From positions 174,001 to 238,000 of the forward strand of contig JAQGEQ010000376.1 of the NCBI GenBank assembly GCA_034620365.1: a DNA stretch of 64,000 nucleotides, in the 5' to 3' direction. Source of the DNA: Pegea sp. RAD2-039 (lineage: Eukaryota > Chordata > Thaliacea > Salpida > Salpidae). Positions 60,295-64,000 of this stretch are shown piece after piece. The notes below the pieces were generated by a model that saw only the letters and a list, made by a program, of their open reading frames with translations, did no database searches and was not told the origin of the DNA. The position numbers were made by a program, and so were the translations under genes. Positions within the stretch are counted from its first letter, which is position 1. Each line of letters opens with the position of its first letter.

Positions 60295-60480
60295 AGTTAA
60301 ACTTATTTGATTGTATAAAATAGTTTTTCTTCGAGCAACTATTTAACCTCGTTCAATTTGCTAAGATGCCTTTCATTGATTTGAATGTAATCTTTTATCT
60401 TGTCAAAGCTCACTTAACAGAAAGTTTACAATTTCAATTTATTCTTTTCTGTAGAAAGCAAATTCCTAATCAATTGATGT
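58650..60480. other. AT-rich upstream region or 5' intron of the SLC6 gene
   Basis: No gene is seen. A (GAT)n microsatellite lies at 60259-60293. Confidence 0.6.
60259..60293 (+). repeat. (GAT)n microsatellite
   Basis: A run of GAT triplets in spacer DNA, not in a supported frame. Confidence 0.85.
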
Positions 60481-60486
60481 AACTGC

Positions 60487-60502
60487 TGACGTCATCGGCG
60501 CC
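60487..60502. promoter_or_regulatory. CRE next to a GGCGCC site; candidate SLC6 promoter
   Basis: TGACGTCA at 60487-60494 is followed two bases later by GGCGCCAA, similar to an E2F half-site. It is the only GC-rich patch in the 2 kb upstream of the SLC6 start codon on its strand. The link to SLC6 is inference. Confidence 0.4.
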
Positions 60503-61110
60503 AACCTACTCATCGACCAGAAAACGTTGCTTCTAATGCAGTAAAATATTTGAAAGTTTTGATTTAATTTTTAATGGGCACTTTTTCATAAGAATAGTGA
60601 TTCACATCCATTTAATTATTTGACATATATCAACAATAACTTTCACGATTTTTAATTAAGTTGCAATCTTCGGACAGATCAAGATTGTCACATCGACAGG
60701 AGTATTTGCTGTACATTGGGCAGAATCTTTGCAAGTTCTCGTTGACATCAGAAATACTTCATCTCTAGTCACGCCAAACTGTTTTAATTAGCTAATTTTA
60801 ACCACATGAAATATCAAAAGTGTGTGATTATCGATGCATAACAACCAAAATAGTAGTAACCATTAGAGGCGATAAATTGTTAATAATCATTCAACCGTAT
60901 AAGTAATGAAATCCTTGAAATAATTAAACAGAATTAGCTAATCACATGATCAACTTGGATAACTCTATACTAAGGCATGGTTATAGCTGATGGTTGTTGA
61001 AAGGCATGTGACTGGGATTTTTCTTTCAGAAATTTGTGATTTTTGTTTGTTAAAGTGATATCTTTGTTTAGTAAATTCAAGTTTGAATACTAATTCAAAA
61101 ATTTCCTTTT

Positions 61111-61378
61111 GCTGTGCGCTTGTAATCCAGCTGCTAGGAGGCTTGAGATGGTGGACGGTATGAGGTTAGAAGCTGTGTGCACTGTATGGTTGTCGAGTAT
61201 ACTTGCAGATTTATGATAATTCCCTATAGTTCTATCTAGCTTGCTAGATTCTCAAATACCCTCAGTTAGTTCTCTGCATTGTGATGCTTCGACAGGGGTC
61301 TTTTATATTCTATATCCCTATTAGTACATCTAAACAAGTGTCACAGCCTAATCAATAAGATTGGACCCATTTCTTTTT
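61111..61378 (+). ncRNA. SRP-type (7SL) Alu-domain RNA, copy 2 (5' end altered)
   Basis: From GTGCGCTTGTAATCCAGC to GGTATGAGGTTAGAAG it is nearly identical to copy 1. The 3' part AAGTGTCACAGCCTAA...GATTGGACCC and a TTTTT stop at 61374 are also shared. The first 12-13 nt (GCCGGGCG) and the TATA box are missing. The helix-5 pairing is kept despite changes on both strands (GGTTAGA with CCTAATC, using a G-U pair). The middle 150 nt do not align with copy 1 but can form their own stems (GTCGA/TCGAC, TGCAG/CTGCA, TCTAGC/GCTAGA). It is either a pseudogene or a variant RNA. Confidence 0.6.
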
Positions 61379-61389
61379 CTACTTTAAGT

Positions 61390-62220
61390 CTACTTTTCTC
61401 TTTGATATATCTTTTTTCAGTTTTTATTGAAGTACAATTATCACACAAATAATTATACTAATATTAATAGTCTTATTAATACTAATAATTTTTAATACTA
61501 GAAATCGATAGTTACAAATCGAACAAGATTTGCTATTTTGCTTTTTTTAAACTTGGTATTTGTAAATCCAATATCAAGAAGTTATCTTTTAAAAATTTAA
61601 ATCAACAATCAGTAGCACCCTCATAGCTCCCTCAATAATGATGAAATAAATCTTTCTCTAATTCTAGTATATTGTAGATGAAAAAATTCTTCTTTAGACT
61701 TTTGAATTAAAAGTTACTTAATTGTTAATGTCATGGAGACCTACTATTTCATCAGCCTGACAGCGCTGCTATAATTGCAAACAAACCTTTCAAATTCCTT
61801 TTTGCTATCAGCCACACTTTCTTTCAACTCATGCAAAACCGTTTCAATAAACATTTTATAAGCACGTGACACAGAAAACATTTGTAAGAAACGAAGCGTG
61901 ACAACCAAACCATAGTAACCAGTAGAGGCGCTATATTAAAAGTCATCAGCCTACTATGCCACTGATAAAAAGCTTGCAAATATAAACACAACATTAGCTA
62001 ATCAACTAGGATACCTTCATAATAATGATGTAAATACTTTGCTATTGAAAAAAAAACTAACTCTAAACCACCACGAGCATAAAGCTTAAATTTTTCAAAT
62101 AAAAATGTGTAACTTTGATTTTAAGCCCATTCTATCTTTTAAAAAATAAGGTTAATCCGATTAATGTAGCTAATTATTGATAAGTTGGAAGTTAAGTAGA
62201 CTACCTAAACTAAATTGTGA
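61390..62220. other. Spacer, no gene seen
   Basis: It contains a moderately GC-richer patch (61.7-61.95 kb) with ACCATAGTAACCAGTAGAGG, a word also present in altered form near 60.85 kb (AGTAGTAACCATTAGAGG). This suggests a short diverged duplication. No frame is supported. Confidence 0.5.
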
Positions 62221-62229
62221 TTTCGGTAA

Positions 62230-62870
62230 TGGGGGTTTTCTTTGATATTCTTAAGTGAGAAACAATTAAATATTTTGGTTGATACTAATTCATTGTTAAT
62301 AATATGTTCGGATTATTTAGCGCAAATTTTGTCAAAATAATAAAGTTTTTAGTTTGATGCTATGAAAGAGTAATTTTACAGGTCATAGTAGGTTAAGATA
62401 ATTGACTAACACAAATATTTATTATTCCTAGTTTTATAGCAAACCTACAGATGGTCTTACTAAATTATTCTTTTTTTTTTAACTCAGACTTATGTTACTA
62501 AATTTATTGAAACTGAAAAATATTTATAAATTAAAATTAATTAGAGATTGATTTTTACTTCTTAGCTGCTTGGTAAATTATAGTTTTATAAGAATGAAAA
62601 TTTGAAAATATTTTTTAGCAGTAACTTTTAAATGTCGAGCATAAAAGTTTTGAATAAACAATCTCATGACTTGTAGTTTTAAAGTGATTTTGTATATCAA
62701 CTTTGTATCTATTTGTTGTTTAGTTTTAAACCATTTTTATATTTAAAAAAATTTATTATTTAGACATTTTATACTAATTTTTTTAATAAAAAGATTATTT
62801 TAAGTAAATAAGTTATGTTTATATAATACTAATAAGTTTTTATACTTTACAGATAATTACAGTATCTCTT
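62230..62870 (+). repeat. Segmental duplication, copy 2
   Basis: Counterpart of 53280-53950, same orientation, ending near an acceptor-like TTTACAG at 62850. Confidence 0.75.
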
Positions 62871-62879
62871 TCTTAAATT

Positions 62880-64000
62880 AATATTTTGAATCCATAATTT
62901 ATTATTTATCTCTTAAATCTTATAAATTAATTGTTTTAGGTGTTTTATTATTTTCATGGTTGTTATAAAAGCTTAAAGTTGTAAGTACTACCTTTTTTTA
63001 ATTTTTTTGAAGTTAAAAACTTTTCAAAACTTTGAGATATAAATTGATTGATTTAGTTAATTTTATGTAGGAGAACTTTTGCTAAAACTTTTTATAATTT
63101 GTGTGAAATATAAACATATACAAAAGTAAACAATAAGTTTATAGTAATCTTTAAGGTCTATAATTATTTGGATTTAAAAAATAATTAGTTTCATGATTTA
63201 ATTTTTCATTTCAATTTTAGAGTGATTTTTAAAATTTATTTTTTGTAAATTATATGTTTTAAAAACCTACTTCTAAATTTATTTTAAAAGTATACATAAT
63301 GCTTTTTATTTAAGTGTATTTTTTAAATATTTTTTTGTTAGATTTAAGTCAATATTTTATTAATTTTATTATTTTTAAGATTTTGTTAAAGAACAATTAT
63401 ATTTATATTACTTAACTCTAAATCTAAACTAAATTGCATATTTGTTATTACTTTTTTCAAACACAGTTTTAATTATTCATTTGGATTAAAATTAATATTG
63501 AATCTAAAAGTCATAGGAAAAATAAACATATATTTAAATTGCTTCAAAATTTTCTGTAAAAACCAAGTTATTATATATCAAAATGATTCCATTTTAAAAG
63601 ATCATGAAAATAATTTCAAGTGCTTTTATATCTTGTAAATTGGATTTAAAATATTATTTCTTTTCTATTTTAAAGATGGATTGTTTCTAATTATAAAAAA
63701 TTGAAATTTCAACTCATTTGGGACATTTAACTAATCTTCTAATATTCTTTTCTTTAGAAATAAAACGAATCCAGCAAATACCTTTTAAAGTAAATATATA
63801 GGTGGATGACTTTCAAAGATTACCACGATTGAGTTATACATTTTTTAAATAAATTTATATTCTTATTTAAGTTCTATATCGTCATTTCATCATTTTTATT
63901 CTGAGTTGTAACTATTGTACTTTATACTTCATGTTGGAAATTGGTATAGAACTTCTTATTTAAGATAAAATTGACAATATAATGATTTTTTTGGTTGTTT
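62880..64000. other. AT-rich end of window
   Basis: No supported gene. A word at 63758 (TTTAGAAATAAAACGAATCC) faintly resembles the second exon of the gene at 54.4 kb, so a decayed copy of that gene may follow the duplicated segment. Confidence 0.4.

Overview
The window is AT-rich (roughly three quarters A+T) and eukaryotic. Genes are split by short GT-AG introns, mostly about 45-100 nt. Two loci carry an Alu-type SRP (7SL) RNA domain with a 5-T RNA polymerase III stop. Regulatory words typical of animals occur: CRE palindromes, an NRF1 palindrome and an RFX X-box. The one clear housekeeping-type gene is an SLC6 transporter. This fits a small-genome, AT-rich metazoan. A monogonont-rotifer-like animal would fit the base composition and intron size, but the sequence does not fix the taxon.

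Layout. 1-23 kb holds three tandem copies of a unit of about 7.5 kb, starting at 1, 7458 and 14951. Each begins with a complete small four-exon plus-strand gene (76-aa helical protein of unknown function). Each then has a minus-strand transcription unit with conserved splice sites, a cluster of TGACGTCA (CRE) palindromes with almost fixed spacing, and a GC-richer minus-strand gene relic. Unit 3 carries an extra CRE and about 2 kb of unrelated DNA.

23-36 kb is a cluster of short ubiquitin-like genes resembling Elongin B (23.4, 26.8 and 32.8 kb, plus a dead copy at 34.4 kb; a further member lies at 42.1-42.4 kb on the minus strand). Two of them sit in a duplicated segment. On its opposite strand that segment carries sequence encoding a Val-Val-Asp-Asp tetrapeptide repeat, expanded in one copy to an uninterrupted 310-codon frame.

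37-52 kb holds spliced minus-strand genes: an Asp-rich 132-aa protein, unassigned exons downstream of an RFX X-box, a charged 163-aa protein with only phase-1 introns, and a three-finger C2H2 zinc-finger protein. A promoter-like block (CRE, CACGTG, NRF1) lies at 49.16-49.26 kb.

54-64 kb holds the end of a small plus-strand gene, the first Alu-domain RNA gene, a complete 12-exon SLC6 transporter (minus strand, 662 aa), a second Alu-domain RNA locus, and a segmental duplication shared by 53.3-53.95 and 62.25-62.87 kb.

No operon-like cooperation can be claimed. The best candidates for something undescribed are the duplicated Elongin-B-like/VVDD-repeat gene pair, the CRE-bearing tandem array, and the two Alu-domain RNAs whose distal halves are unrelated to each other and to canonical SRP RNA. 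All gene models come from reading splice signals and frames by eye.
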